Part shown: one piece after another, positions 15,070 to 26,100 of the stretch | Layout of the letters: each line of letters opens with the position of its first letter | How positions within the stretch are numbered: the stretch's first letter is position 1 | Source: Pseudomonas fulva | Lineage (GTDB): Bacteria > Pseudomonadota > Gammaproteobacteria > Pseudomonadales > Pseudomonadaceae | Assembly: GCF_015680705.1 (NCBI RefSeq) | Contig: NZ_JADNYP010000012.1 | Span: 97,243 to 161,242, forward strand | Direction of reading: 5' to 3' | DNA length: 64,000 bases | The notes under the pieces: model-generated | Databases searched by the model: none | What the model was told of the DNA's origin: nothing | Seen by the model: the letters and a program-made list of their open reading frames with translations, nothing else | Made by a program: the position numbers and the translations under genes

Positions 15070-17637
15070 ATGGCCGCATCGCTGGGCACGCTCACCCTTG
15101 ATCTCATCGCAAAGGTCGGTGCATTTGTCGGCCCGATCGATAAAGCCACGGCGTCAACGAAGAAGAACACCGCTGAAATGCGGAAGTCCTTTGAGAACCT
15201 GGCAACCGGAATCGGCGCTGCGATAGCGGGTGTGCCAGCCATTGTTACTGGCTTGGTCGCAAGCTCTGCGTCGGCAGCCAAGGAAATTTCAAACCTTTCG
15301 AATCTAGCAGGCCTGAACACCACTGAGTTTCAGAAGTACGCGGCGGCCGCCGCAACGGTTGGGATCCAGCAGGATAAGCTGTCCGACATTTTCAAGGACA
15401 CCAACGACAAGATTGGTGACTTCTTGGCGACCGGCGGCGGAGAGCTGAAAAACTTCTTTGATACCGTAGCGCCTCAGGTTGGTGTGACTGCCGATCAGTT
15501 TCGCAACTTGAATAGCGCTGATGCTCTGCAGCTGTATGTTTCCAGCCTGCAGAAGGCCAATGTCAGCCAGGCGCAAATGACTTTCTTCATGGAGGCGATT
15601 GCCGACGAGGCGACGGCGCTTGTCCCGCTACTGGCGAATGGTGGGGAGAAGTTCAAGGAGCTGGGTGATGCTGCAGAAGCTGCTGGCGCGATCCTCAGTT
15701 TCAAGACCATTGCGGTTTCCAAGGAATTCTCGGCTGAACTCGTCGAGATGCAGCAGGGCCTCATCGGCGTCAAGAATGGCCTTGCCAACGAATTCATGCC
15801 GGTGCTGGCCCAGGCAGCCAAGGATCTGAATGCGTTCATCGAGCAGGCCGGCGGTACGAAAAAGGTGTCTGCCGAGCTGGTATCCGCCACAGTCAACATC
15901 ATGGTTGGCGTGGTGAATACGATTGATGTTGTACGCGGCGCGTTCAATATGACGGCGGCAGCCCTAGTTGGCACCTTCGCTACTGCCATGGGCTACCTAC
16001 AGAAGCTTGGCGCTGGCGCTAACCAGATCCTCAACTTTATTTCTTGGGGAGATACTGCCCAAGAGTTCAGGAACACCGCCAAGAGTTTCGCCAGTGACGC
16101 CGAAATTAACTTCGGTGTGGCCAGACTGGCGGCAGAGGAGCTGAGAGAAGAATTCAACAAGCCGCTGGCTGGAGAGAGACTCCGCAAATATGTAGAGGAT
16201 GCAAAGAAAGCGGCTGCAGGGCTTAGCGAAGTTGCTCCTCCACAGGGTAATGCTGGAGGGCTGGTTGTTAAGACCCCTGAGCAGATTGCGGCTGAGAAGG
16301 CCGCCGCGAAGGCCGCCGAGACTGCCGCCAAGAAAATCAACCAGGCCTACGAAACCCAAGAAGAGAATCTCTCGCGCCAGATTGCGCTGATAAATACCAC
16401 GACCGACGCGCGCAAGAATGCCACCGAGGTTGCCAAGCTGCAGTTCGATATCGAATCCGGCCGGCTGGTAGGAATCAATGCCGAGCAGCAGAAGCGCCTG
16501 ATGGGTCTGGCGACAGAGCTGGACCGCCTGCAGAAGCTCAAACAGGCCAATGAAGATGCCGCCAAAGCCCAGGCCTATGGCGCTACGCTGGATCAGGCCA
16601 ATCAGACCGTCCGATCTGGATTTGAGATCGAGCTTGCTGGAGCAGGAAGTGGTGAAAAACTCCGGGAGCGTCTGAAAGCTGACCTCGCAATCCAGCAGGA
16701 TTACCAAAGCCAGCTCGCCGATCTGAATCAGCAATACAACAGCGGCGACATTAGCGAGGAACTCTACAACCGGGAGACCGCGTTGCTGCGCCAAGCGCTC
16801 ACTGAGCGTATAGAAATCCAGCATGACTACTACAACCAAGTAGACGAAGCGCAAGCCAACTGGATGGACGGTATCAGTGAAGCCTGGCAAAACTACGCCG
16901 ACGAAGCGACAAACTATTCGGCCATGGCTGCCGATGCGACCTCCTCGGTGCTTGGTAGCGCCAGAAATGAACTCAGCACCTTCCTATCGGATGTAGGGAC
17001 GGGCGCCAAGGATGCCGGTGAAGCGCTGATGGACATGGTGGCAGGCTTCGCCAAATCCATGATTAATGCCCTGACCGACATGGCTGCGCAGTGGTTGGTC
17101 TATCAAGCAGTGCAGCTTGTGGTAGGGAAAACAACTCAATCGACTGCCGGCCTGGCCCTGATTGCGAATGCTCAAGCTACCGCCTTTCAAGCCAGCCTGT
17201 CAGCTTTCGCATCGACGGCTGCGATTCCCATCGTAGGCCCAGCTATGGCGCCAGCTGCTGCTGCCGCCGCCGCCGCTGCAACTGCGCCGATGGTCGCCGG
17301 CGTGGCTTCCAGTGCTCTTGCGGGCATGGCGCATAGCGGGATCGACAGCATTCCTCGTGAGGGCACCTGGCTGCTCGATGGAGGCGAGCGAGTGCTCAAC
17401 CCGAATCAGAACCGGGATCTGACCCAATACCTGCGCAACGTGAACGATGCTGGCGCCAGGGCAGGGAGCGCTGGAGGCATCACCATCAATGCGCCCGTTA
17501 CCGTACAGGCCCAGCCTGGCATGAGCGACGAAGCCGCACGCCGCCAGGGCGAAATGATGGGCGAGGGCTTGCGACAAACCATCCGCCAGGTGGTGAACGA
17601 AGAGTTCGCCCAAGGCGGATCGATGTGGAGGCGGTAA
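15070..17637 (+). CDS. Tail tape measure protein
   Basis: The protein has 855 residues. It sets tail length and is ejected with the DNA. Evidence: a long helical coiled-coil body, an N-terminal segment with TLTLDLIAKVGAFVGPIDKA typical of Pseudomonas tape measures, hydrophobic segments near residues 45 to 65 and 670 to 760, and a C-terminal GIDSIPREGTWLLDGGERVL region found in lambda gpH-like proteins. By the usual rule of about 0.15 nm per residue, a tail of roughly 130 nm is expected. The stop overlaps the next start by one base. Confidence 0.92.
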   Translation: MAASLGTLTLDLIAKVGAFVGPIDKATASTKKNTAEMRKSFENLATGIGAAIAGVPAIVTGLVASSASAAKEISNLSNLAGLNTTEFQKYAAAAATVGIQQDKLSDIFKDTNDKIGDFLATGGGELKNFFDTVAPQVGVTADQFRNLNSADALQLYVSSLQKANVSQAQMTFFMEAIADEATALVPLLANGGEKFKELGDAAEAAGAILSFKTIAVSKEFSAELVEMQQGLIGVKNGLANEFMPVLAQAAKDLNAFIEQAGGTKKVSAELVSATVNIMVGVVNTIDVVRGAFNMTAAALVGTFATAMGYLQKLGAGANQILNFISWGDTAQEFRNTAKSFASDAEINFGVARLAAEELREEFNKPLAGERLRKYVEDAKKAAAGLSEVAPPQGNAGGLVVKTPEQIAAEKAAAKAAETAAKKINQAYETQEENLSRQIALINTTTDARKNATEVAKLQFDIESGRLVGINAEQQKRLMGLATELDRLQKLKQANEDAAKAQAYGATLDQANQTVRSGFEIELAGAGSGEKLRERLKADLAIQQDYQSQLADLNQQYNSGDISEELYNRETALLRQALTERIEIQHDYYNQVDEAQANWMDGISEAWQNYADEATNYSAMAADATSSVLGSARNELSTFLSDVGTGAKDAGEALMDMVAGFAKSMINALTDMAAQWLVYQAVQLVVGKTTQSTAGLALIANAQATAFQASLSAFASTAAIPIVGPAMAPAAAAAAAAATAPMVAGVASSALAGMAHSGIDSIPREGTWLLDGGERVLNPNQNRDLTQYLRNVNDAGARAGSAGGITINAPVTVQAQPGMSDEAARRQGEMMGEGLRQTIRQVVNEEFAQGGSMWRR

Positions 17638-17981
17638 TGGCAGAAACGTTTGGCTTCTGCACCCGAGTCGGTGCGTCTGGTGAGATCAAGCAGCGGGTGT
17701 GGGAAAACGATTTTGGCGACGGCTACGTTCAGTCTGGCGGTACCGGCATCAATACCAGGTCCGAGGAATGGAGCCACCAGGCAACTGGCAGGTTAGAACC
17801 AGGACAGGAGCTGCGCCGGATGCGTGACTTCTTGGACCGTCATGAAGGCTACCGGTCTTTCCTATGGACGCCCCCAGGTGGGGTGCCGGGGCGCTACAAG
17901 GTCAACGGCTACAAGCTAGATCCCCAAGGTGCCGGCCTGTTCAGGCTCAGCTTCACGATGAAGCAGGTGTTCAATCCTTAA
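17637..17981 (+). CDS. Minor tail protein, lambda gpM-like
   Basis: It encodes 114 residues from the ATG overlapping the tape-measure stop. The pattern VWENDFGDGYVQ, then an RSEEWSHQ strand, then FLDRHEGYRSFLWTPP is that of the gpM family in the distal tail hub. A terminator follows directly. Confidence 0.85.
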   Translation: MAETFGFCTRVGASGEIKQRVWENDFGDGYVQSGGTGINTRSEEWSHQATGRLEPGQELRRMRDFLDRHEGYRSFLWTPPGGVPGRYKVNGYKLDPQGAGLFRLSFTMKQVFNP

Positions 17982-17984
17982 CGA

Positions 17985-18011
17985 CCCCGCCAAAGCGGGG
18001 TTTCTTCTTTC
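17985..18011 (+). terminator. Intrinsic terminator after the gpM homologue
   Basis: The stem ACCCCGC/GCGGGGT with a CAAA loop is followed by TTCTTCTTTC. Confidence 0.78.
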
Positions 18012-18020
18012 TGAGGCCCC

Positions 18021-18722
18021 ATGACTTTCGAAACCGACATCCAGAAACTCGAGCCGGGCAACCAGATCCGGCTATACGAGGTGGACGCCACGCGCCTGGG
18101 CGGCAACCTGATGCGCTTTCATGGGCACGCCCACGAGGGCGAGATCATCTGGCAGGGCAACCTGTACGCGCCGCAGCAGATCACCGCCAAGGGCTTCGAC
18201 ATCCGCGGGGATGGCCGGCCAGCATCGCCAACGTTGCAGCTGGCCAACGAGATTGCCGGCGTGCGCGGCGCGGTCACGGCGCTGTGCTTGGCGCTGAAGG
18301 ATATGGCCGGTGCCAAGGTGAAGGTCATCGAGACCTTCCGGCACTTCCTCGACGCCGCCAACTTCCCTGAAGGCAACGACCAGGCCGCGAACCAGGCCCG
18401 GGAAAGCCTCTGGTACATCGAGCAGAAGACCAGCGAGAACCGCGAGCAGGTGACGTTCCAGCTCTCCAGCCCGCTGGACCTGGGCGGGGTGCAGCTGCCC
18501 AGCCAGCAGATCACCAAGCTGTGCCGTTGGGCGTGCCGGGGTCAGTACCGTGGCGAGGCCTGCGCCTACACCGGCGCGGCGATGTTCACCAAGCAGGACG
18601 AGCAGACCGACAACCCGGCCCTGGACCGCTGCCGAGGCAACTGGAAGAGTTGCAAGCTACGCGGCAACACCAGGCGCTTCGGCGGATCCATGGGCGCAAG
18701 CCTGATTGCCAGTTCGAGGTAA
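18021..18722 (+). CDS. Minor tail protein, lambda gpL-like (iron-sulfur hub protein)
   Basis: The protein has 233 residues, the gpL length. Lambda gpL carries an iron-sulfur cluster in its C-terminal domain. Here the matching cysteines are visible in LCRWACRGQYRGEACAY and further on in LDRCRGN and WKSCKLRGN. The N-terminal half (IRLYEVDAT, the WQGNLYAPQQI segment) is the hub domain. It lies between the gpM and gpK homologues as in lambda. Confidence 0.88.
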   Translation: MTFETDIQKLEPGNQIRLYEVDATRLGGNLMRFHGHAHEGEIIWQGNLYAPQQITAKGFDIRGDGRPASPTLQLANEIAGVRGAVTALCLALKDMAGAKVKVIETFRHFLDAANFPEGNDQAANQARESLWYIEQKTSENREQVTFQLSSPLDLGGVQLPSQQITKLCRWACRGQYRGEACAYTGAAMFTKQDEQTDNPALDRCRGNWKSCKLRGNTRRFGGSMGASLIASSR

Positions 18723-18725
18723 CCC

Positions 18726-19508
18726 ATGCGCATCAACCAGACGTTGCAGGCCGCGATCCGCGAGCATGCCGAACGCGAGTACCCGGCCGAAGCGTGCGGG
18801 GTACTGATCAAAACGGACGCGGGCCGCGAGTATGTCCCGTGTCGCAACCAGGCCCGAACGCCGCGTGACCAGTTCACGCTGCACCATGAAGACCTGGCGG
18901 GTGCCGAGGATCGCGGGGAGCTGCTGGCCATCATCCACAGCCATCCAGATGCCGCGCCGCGCCCGAGCATGGCCGACCGGGTCAGCTGCGAGCTGCACGA
19001 GCTGCCCTGGGGTATTGTCGGCTGGCCCGGCGGCGACATGGAGTGGTTCAAGCCGTCCGGGTACCGTGCGCCACTGCTGGGCCGCGACTTCGCGCACGGC
19101 CTGCTGGACTGCTGGGGTGCCTGCCGCGACTGGTACGCCCGGGAGGCCGGCCTGCAGTTGCCGAACTTCGAGCGCAGGGACCTCTGGTGGGAGGATCCCG
19201 ACGGCCCGAGTCTCTACGAGGACAATTTCCAGGGCGCCGGCTTCCACCAGGTGGAGACGCCGCAGCGCGGCGACATGCTGGTTTTCATGGTCCCGTCGCC
19301 CGGACGGCCGTGCCACCACCCGAACCATGCGGCCATCTACCTGGGCGACGAGCCCGCTCTGGTCAGCGAGGATGCTCCAGCGCTGGGTGGTGCTGGTCCG
19401 TTCATCTATCACCACATGGCGGGCCGGTCCTCAACCCGGGAAATCTACGGTTGGTCGATGGCCAATCGTTGCCGCCTGATTCTTCGGCACAAGGACTACC
19501 AGCCATGA
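18726..19508 (+). CDS. Tail tip peptidase, lambda gpK-like (JAMM plus NlpC/P60)
   Basis: The protein has 260 residues and two enzymatic domains. The first is a JAMM/MPN metallopeptidase: E22, the HSHP motif at 71 to 74, and S81 and D84 in RPSMADR. The second is NlpC/P60, with the nucleophile Cys129 in LLDCWGACRDW and histidine 201 in HHPNHAAIYLG. Lambda gpK acts at the tail tip and probably cuts peptidoglycan during entry. The stop overlaps the gpI homologue by four bases. Confidence 0.92.
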   Translation: MRINQTLQAAIREHAEREYPAEACGVLIKTDAGREYVPCRNQARTPRDQFTLHHEDLAGAEDRGELLAIIHSHPDAAPRPSMADRVSCELHELPWGIVGWPGGDMEWFKPSGYRAPLLGRDFAHGLLDCWGACRDWYAREAGLQLPNFERRDLWWEDPDGPSLYEDNFQGAGFHQVETPQRGDMLVFMVPSPGRPCHHPNHAAIYLGDEPALVSEDAPALGGAGPFIYHHMAGRSSTREIYGWSMANRCRLILRHKDYQP

Positions 19509-20089
19509 AACGCACAATCAAGCTCTATGGGGTGCTGCGCAAGCACTTCGGCCGCGAGTACGTCCTCGATGTGCACACTCCGCGCGATGCCATCCTGGCG
19601 TTGTGCGTCATGGTCCCCGGGTTCGAGAAGTTCCTCACCACTGGCGAGGAGCGTGGCTTGGTTTTCACGGTGTTCTCCGGGGCGCGCAACCTGAGCGGCG
19701 ACGAGCTGGACCTGCAGGGCGACGACAGCGGAGACATCCGCATCGCACCGATCATCCAAGGCAGCAAGCAGGCCGGCTTCTTCCAGACGGTGCTGGGCGT
19801 CGGACTGATTGTGGCAGGCTTCATGACCGGCGGGCTGTCCACCGGCGTAGGCATCGCGCTGCTCGCCGGCGGCGCCTCGCTGGCGCTGGGCGGGGTCGTG
19901 CAGATGCTGTCGCCCACTGCCCAGACTGGCAGCCTGGACCGCAACGAGGATGGCAACAACCCCAGCTATGGCTTTGGCGGCGCAGTCACCACGATTGCCC
20001 AGGGCAATCCATACCCCGTTCTGTACGGGGAGCGCGAGATCGGCGGCGCCGTCGAGTCGGGCGGCATCTACACACAAGACCAGCTATGA
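19505..20089 (+). CDS. Tail assembly protein, lambda gpI-like
   Basis: It encodes 194 residues from the ATG in the overlap with the gpK homologue. A ubiquitin-like N-terminal half (KLYGVLRKHFGREYVLDV) precedes a central hydrophobic glycine-rich segment (residues about 100 to 140) and a polar tail that ends GNPYPVLYGEREIGG. This is the gpI plan. It helps assemble the tip complex and is not always found in the finished virion. Confidence 0.88.
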   Translation: MKRTIKLYGVLRKHFGREYVLDVHTPRDAILALCVMVPGFEKFLTTGEERGLVFTVFSGARNLSGDELDLQGDDSGDIRIAPIIQGSKQAGFFQTVLGVGLIVAGFMTGGLSTGVGIALLAGGASLALGGVVQMLSPTAQTGSLDRNEDGNNPSYGFGGAVTTIAQGNPYPVLYGEREIGGAVESGGIYTQDQL

Positions 20090-20104
20090 CAGCTGGCGTT
20101 ACCT

Positions 20105-20127
20105 AACCCGCTTCGGCGGGTTTTTTC
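20105..20127 (+). terminator. Intrinsic terminator between the gpI and gpJ homologues
   Basis: The stem AACCCGC/GCGGGTT with a TTCG loop is followed by TTTT. It is nearly identical in design to the terminator at 15029. Confidence 0.85.
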
Positions 20128-20142
20128 ATTTTGGAGGGTGGG

Positions 20143-23100
20143 ATGGTCGAGGCAGTCAAGGGCAAGCCGCGCCGAGTGCAGGCCGGCCGGCGCCGGCAGG
20201 TGATGGGCGCGAAGGGCGGGGCGAAGAAGCAGAAGCAGCCCAGCATCGCTTCCAATGGCGTGCCGTCCATTGCCACGGCGCGCATGGTCTACCTGTGGAG
20301 CTGGGGCCCGATTGTCGGCCCGGTCGACGGCCTGCGCTCGGTCAAGCTCGATGGTACGCCGCTGGTGGCCGAGGATGGCACGGTCAACTTCCCGGGCGTG
20401 AAATGGCAGTTCCGGTCTGGCGAGCTGCATCAGGCGCGCCTGGATGGCGTCACCGAGTCGAGCAACGAGATCCAGGTCGATCACGAACTGCGCAGCAGCA
20501 CACCCTGGGTGCACACCATCACCAACCCGGTGATCGACGCGGTCCGCGTGCGCCTGGCCTGGCCGCAACTGCAGAAGCAGGACAGCAGCGGCAACGTCGA
20601 CGGCGTGCGCATCGAGTACGCCATCGATGTGGCCACCGACGGTGGGCCCTATCAGCAGGTGCTGGCTTCCGAGGTCAACCGCAAGAACGTCACCAAGTAC
20701 GAGCGCTCGCATCGCATCGAGCTTCCCCAGGGCAGCCGCTGGACGCTCCGGGTCCGCCGCCTGACTCCCGAGGCGAACAGCTCGATGGTCGCCGACGGCA
20801 TGCTGGTGGACGCGCTTGCCGAGGTCGTGGACAGCGATCAGGAATACCCGCTGACCGCAGTGAGCTGCATTGAGTACGACGCCCAGCAATTCGATGGCGA
20901 TATCGCCAAGATCGCCGTGCTCATGCGCGGGCGGATTGTAAGCGTGCCGGCGAACTACGACCCGGAGACACGCACCTATGCCACCGCCGGTGCCGGCACC
21001 ACCAACGGCATCTGGGATGGCACGTTCAAGGAAGCCTACACCAACAACCCGGCGTGGATCTTCTACGACCTGGCGCTGCATCCTTACTACGGCCTGGGCG
21101 ACCGCATCGACGCCAGCATGATCAACCGTTGGTCGTTGTACCGCATCGCTCAATATTGCGACCAGCTGGTGCCGGACGGGAATGGCGGCCAGGAGCCACG
21201 CTTCACCTGCAACCTGTACCTGCAGAAGCAGGCCGAGGCCTGGGCGGTGCTGCAGGACCTGGCGGCCATCTTCCACGGCTTGGCCTACTGGGACGGCAGC
21301 CAGATCGTGGTCAACGCTGATATGCCACAGGACTCGGCCTACACCTACACGCTGTCGCAGATCCTGGGCGATGGCGCGATCGAGTACAGCGGCAGCAAGT
21401 GGCGCGACCGTCATAGCCTGGCCATGGTCTCGTTCGATGATCCGGACCAGAGCTACGAGACCGACAAGGAGCCAGTGTTCGACGAGGATGCCATCGCCGA
21501 GTACGGTGTGCGCGAGACGTCCGTCGAGGCCGTCGGCTGCACCTCGCGCGGCCAGGCCCAGCGTGCGGGCCAGTGGGCCCTGCAGACCGAACAGTTGCAG
21601 CTGCGCGGGGCCACTGTGCGCGTCGGCCTGGATGGCTACATCCCCAAGCCTGGCAAGGTGATCTCGCTGGCCGACCCGATGCTAGCCGGCCGGGCCAACG
21701 GCGGGCGAATCGCGGCGGTTGCAGGCCGAGTCGTCACAGTCGACCGCGACATCGAGGTGCCAACCGGTGCGCGCCTGCTGGTCAACCTGCCGAGCGGCAA
21801 GACCGAAGCGCGCCAGGTGCGCTCCGTCAGCGGCCGGCTGATCACCCTGATGGCCGACTACAGCGAGGCGCCACAGGCTGAGTGCGGCTGGGCGCTGGAT
21901 TACGATGACCTGAAGCTGATGCAATTCTACGTCCGCAACGTCACGCGGCCGGAGTGGCACCAGTTCCAGCTGGAGCTGATCCAGCACGAGCCGAGCAAAT
22001 TCGACGCAGTCGACTACGGCACCGTGATCGATGACCGACCGATCAGCGTCCTGCCGCCTGGCGTCCAGGAAGCGCCGGCGCGCGTGCTGATCAGCAGCCA
22101 TGCCTCGGTCGACCAGGGCATCGCTGTGACCACCATGACCATTGCGTGGGATGCGGCGCCCGGCGCGGTGGCCTACGACGTTGAATGGCGCTGGGGTTCG
22201 CGTGACTGGGTGAAAATGCCACGCACCGGCGAACTGTCGGCAGACGTGCGCGGCGTCTATGCCGGTCAGTACCTGGCGCGCGTGCGTGCCGTCAGTGCCA
22301 TGGGCGTCTCGTCGATCCCGGCTTCCTCGGTAATGACCAATGTCCAGGGCAAGACGACCCCGCCGCCGGCGGTGACCCACCTGACGACCGAAAGCCTGAT
22401 CTTCGGCATTGGCTTGAAGTGGGGTTTCCCGGCTGGCGCCGAGGACACCCAGCGCACCGAGCTCTGGTACAGCGAGGGCACCGACCTGGCCGCGGCTACC
22501 AAGCTAGCGGACCTGGCCTACCCGCAGTCTGAGCACACCTTGCAAGGCCTGCGCGGCGGCCAGCGGTTCTTCTTCTGGGCGCGCCTGGTGGACCGCTCCG
22601 GCAATATCGGCCCTTGGTTCCCGGCAGACGGGACTCTGGTGTCCGGAATGGCGAGCATGGATGCCGGCCCGATCCTCGAGCAGATCAAGGACCAGATCAC
22701 CGAGAGCGAGCTGGGCAAGGAGCTGACCAGCAAGATCGATCTGGTCGACGGCAACGGTCCAGGCTCGGTGAACGAGCGTGTCGGTACCGCCAAGACCGAG
22801 CTGGCCAAGCAGATCAGTGAGGTGAACAACGCGCTGGCCAGCACCAAGAGCAACCTGCAGCAGCAGATCACCTCGGTGGGCCAGAGCGTCACCGACGCCA
22901 AGGCCGAGTTGCAGCAGCAGATCACCGCCGTCTCGACGCTGGCGGGGTCCTTGCCTTACCGCAAGGACAAGACCTACAGCATCAACCAGAGCGCCCTGGG
23001 CAGCGATGGCAAGCTGTACCAGGCGATCAAGGCGGTACCGCTCAACACACCACCGCCGAACGCGACCTACTGGACCGACGTCGGCCAGGCCGTCGTCACC

Positions 23101-26100
23101 GCCAACGGCATCGCCGCGCGCGTGTCGAAGGTGGAAACCGACGTCAGCACCCTGGACGACAAGACCACGGCGCAGGCTTCGCAGATCCAGAGCCTGCAAA
23201 CCAGCCTGACCGCCACCGACAAGAACGTGGCCAAGAAGGCCGACGCGACCGTCGTGGACAGCCTGACCCTGCGCGTCTCCGATGCCGAGGGCAAGCTCAC
23301 GTCCGAGGGCAAGCGCATCGACGGCTTGCAGACCAGCCTGGACGGCAAGGCCAGCTCGACCGCGCTGCAACAGGTGACCGCGCGCGTCACCGCGACCGAG
23401 CAGAAGGATGCCGCACAGGACCAGCAGCTGACCTCGCAGAGCCAGGCCCTGACTTCGCTGACCGACACGGTGAGCAAGAAGGCCGAGGCGGCGACAGTCC
23501 AGGCGCTGAGCAACGACGTCAAGCAACAGGGCCAGACCCTCGAAGCGCAAGGCCAGTCGCTGACCCGCATCGATACGGCGTTGCCGAATGTGGGCGGCGA
23601 AAACCTGCTGTACAACCCATCGCTGGACCGCGCCGACCCGACCAAGGCTTGGCTGCCGGACGGCTGGGAGCTTGGAAACAGCGGTGCTCAAGAGCTTACT
23701 TCAAACCTGGTAGCTTCGACGCTCGACCCGTCAGGCAAGGCGCTACGCTTGGCCATGACCCTGCCGAATGCTGGATCCTATGTAGATCTGCTGGCCGCGG
23801 TAGTTCGGCGGGCTGCTGTGTCTACTGGACAGATCCTGACGCTGTCTGCCTATTTCCGCAGCACGCCGGGGCTACAGGCGCGCCTGTATTTCCAATGGGT
23901 CGATGGCTCGAATTCGATCATTGGCACTGGCACGCCTGCGACCATGACGGGTGGTGATGCGTGGCAAAGGATTGTCCTGACATCATCCGCCGTTCCGGCC
24001 GGGGCAGTATCGGCTCGGATTATCTATCGAGTCCTGGGCCCATCGAGCGGGACCAGTTCGCCAGGGTTCTTCGAGTGGGACCGCCTGCAGCTCGAAGTGG
24101 GCTCGATCGCCACTGGATGGCGCGATAACGGCCAGGTCAACGCCGCCGAGGCGCAGGCCAATGCCAGCGCCACCACCGCCCTGACTGGCCGCGTCGAGAA
24201 GGCCGAGCAGGGCCTGTCCTCGACCAGCTCGCAGGTCAGCCGGCTTGAAAACAGCCTGACCACCACCAATGGTAACGTGACCAAGGCCCAGCAGGCAGCA
24301 CAGCAGGCGCTTACGGAGGTCGCCAAGAAAGCTGACGCATCGACCGTCCAGTCGCTGAGCAACGACGTGAGGCAGCAGGGCCAGCAGATCACGGCAGATG
24401 GCCAGGCCATTACCCGAATCGACACTGCGATCGCTTCCTCGGGATCCGAGAACCTGCTGTTCAATCCGTCGTTCGATACCCCCTCGACCGGCAACCCGAA
24501 CATTGCCGAAGGCTGGACGTGGCGCAATACCAGCGGTACATCGGTCACGCCAACGCTGCGCAGCTCTGACCTGGGCGCCGAGGGCAAATGCCAGCGGTTG
24601 GATGTTGCCGGGCTCAGCGCTGACTCAAGCGCGCAATATGTGGACTTTGTGCCGGAGAGCGGTCGGCGGCCACCGATCTATCCAGGCGTTGCAGTGACCG
24701 CATCGATATACATCCGTGGCAATAGCGGCCTGATGGTGCAGATCTATCTGCAATTCAAGGACGCCGCTGGTAACACGCTTTTGACGAACGGCCCCACCAA
24801 CTCCAACTTGGACCCCACCTATCGGCGGCCCTTCCTGATTTCGGCCGTAGCGCCGGAAGGCTCCGTCCGGGTAGACGTGCTGTACCGGATCCGCTCGGGA
24901 CCCGGCTCGAGCGTGGTGTCTGGCTTCGTCGATTTCGATATGGCGCAGCTTGAGCAGGGCACCACCCTGACTGGCTGGCGCGATAACGGCAAGGCCAACG
25001 CCTACGGCATCGCGGTGAACGCAGCAGCCACCAGCGCGCTGACTGGGAGGGTAGAGGACAACGAACGGGGCCTGACCAGCACGTCGGGCCAGCTGACGCA
25101 GTTGGAAAACTCGATTGGGGATGTTGGCGGGGAGAACCTGTTCTACAACCCAGCCTTTACCCAATACGCCAGCGCTAACGGTTCACCGGAAGGATGGGCG
25201 ACGGAGGGGCCTGTCACAAGCACGGACACCATCGTGCCTTCATGGCTGAACAGCGGTGAAAAAGCCCAAAGGATTGTCGCGCCAGGCCTGACCAGCAGCA
25301 ACCAATACAAGTCTTTGCGTCCTGTGGGCTCAAGGCGAATCAAGGTTAGCGAAGGGCAGGCAGTTACCGCGTCCGTGTATGCGCGCAAGAGCGAAGGCAA
25401 CATCGGGATGCGCATTTTCATCCAGTGGATCAGCTCCAGCGATGCCGTGCTTGGCGCGCCGGCGTCAAATCTGACGTCGCTGACCACCGCCGGTGCGCGT
25501 CTGTCATTCTCGGCTGTAGCTCCAGCCGGGGCGGTAGAGGCCTACGTCTACTTCCGCACCTATGCAATGACAGCCACGGCCACCAACGGCACGGTGGAAT
25601 ACGCCAGGCCGCAGGCAGAATACGGTACCCGAGCCACGGGCTGGCGCGACAACAGCCAGGTGGTCGCTGCACAGCAGGCTGTCACCTCGGCGGCAGTGGA
25701 GTCGCTTAACTCGACCGTTTCGCAGCAGGGCAATACGCTGTCGAGCGTCAGCGGGCGGACTACCAGCCTGGAGAATGCCATCAACAGCACCTCCAGCGGC
25801 CTGGCCACCAAGGCGTCAGCCGAGGCGGTGAACTCGCTCGGCAATCGGGTGAAGCAGACCGAGGATGGACTGAGCAGCGCCTCGAGCAGCGTGGTCGATC
25901 TGCGAAACTCGATCGCGGCAGTGGAAAAGGCGGTTGGCTCGGCTACAGGGCTTGATCCGGCACCTGGTGCGAATTGGCAGTTCGAGAATGGAATCGAAGG
26001 CTGGGCGGTGACCAACGCCACTGCAACCGTTTCCAACGGGGTCGTTCGGCTCACTCCGACCACGTCCGACCCGCAGTTCCTGAGCAGCAACGGTCCTCTG

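Noticed and set aside
23592..25655. Repeats in the tip gene as a CRISPR-like or other non-coding array
   Set aside because: The repeats are long, diverged, in frame and translate into protein modules; there are no short identical repeats with spacers.
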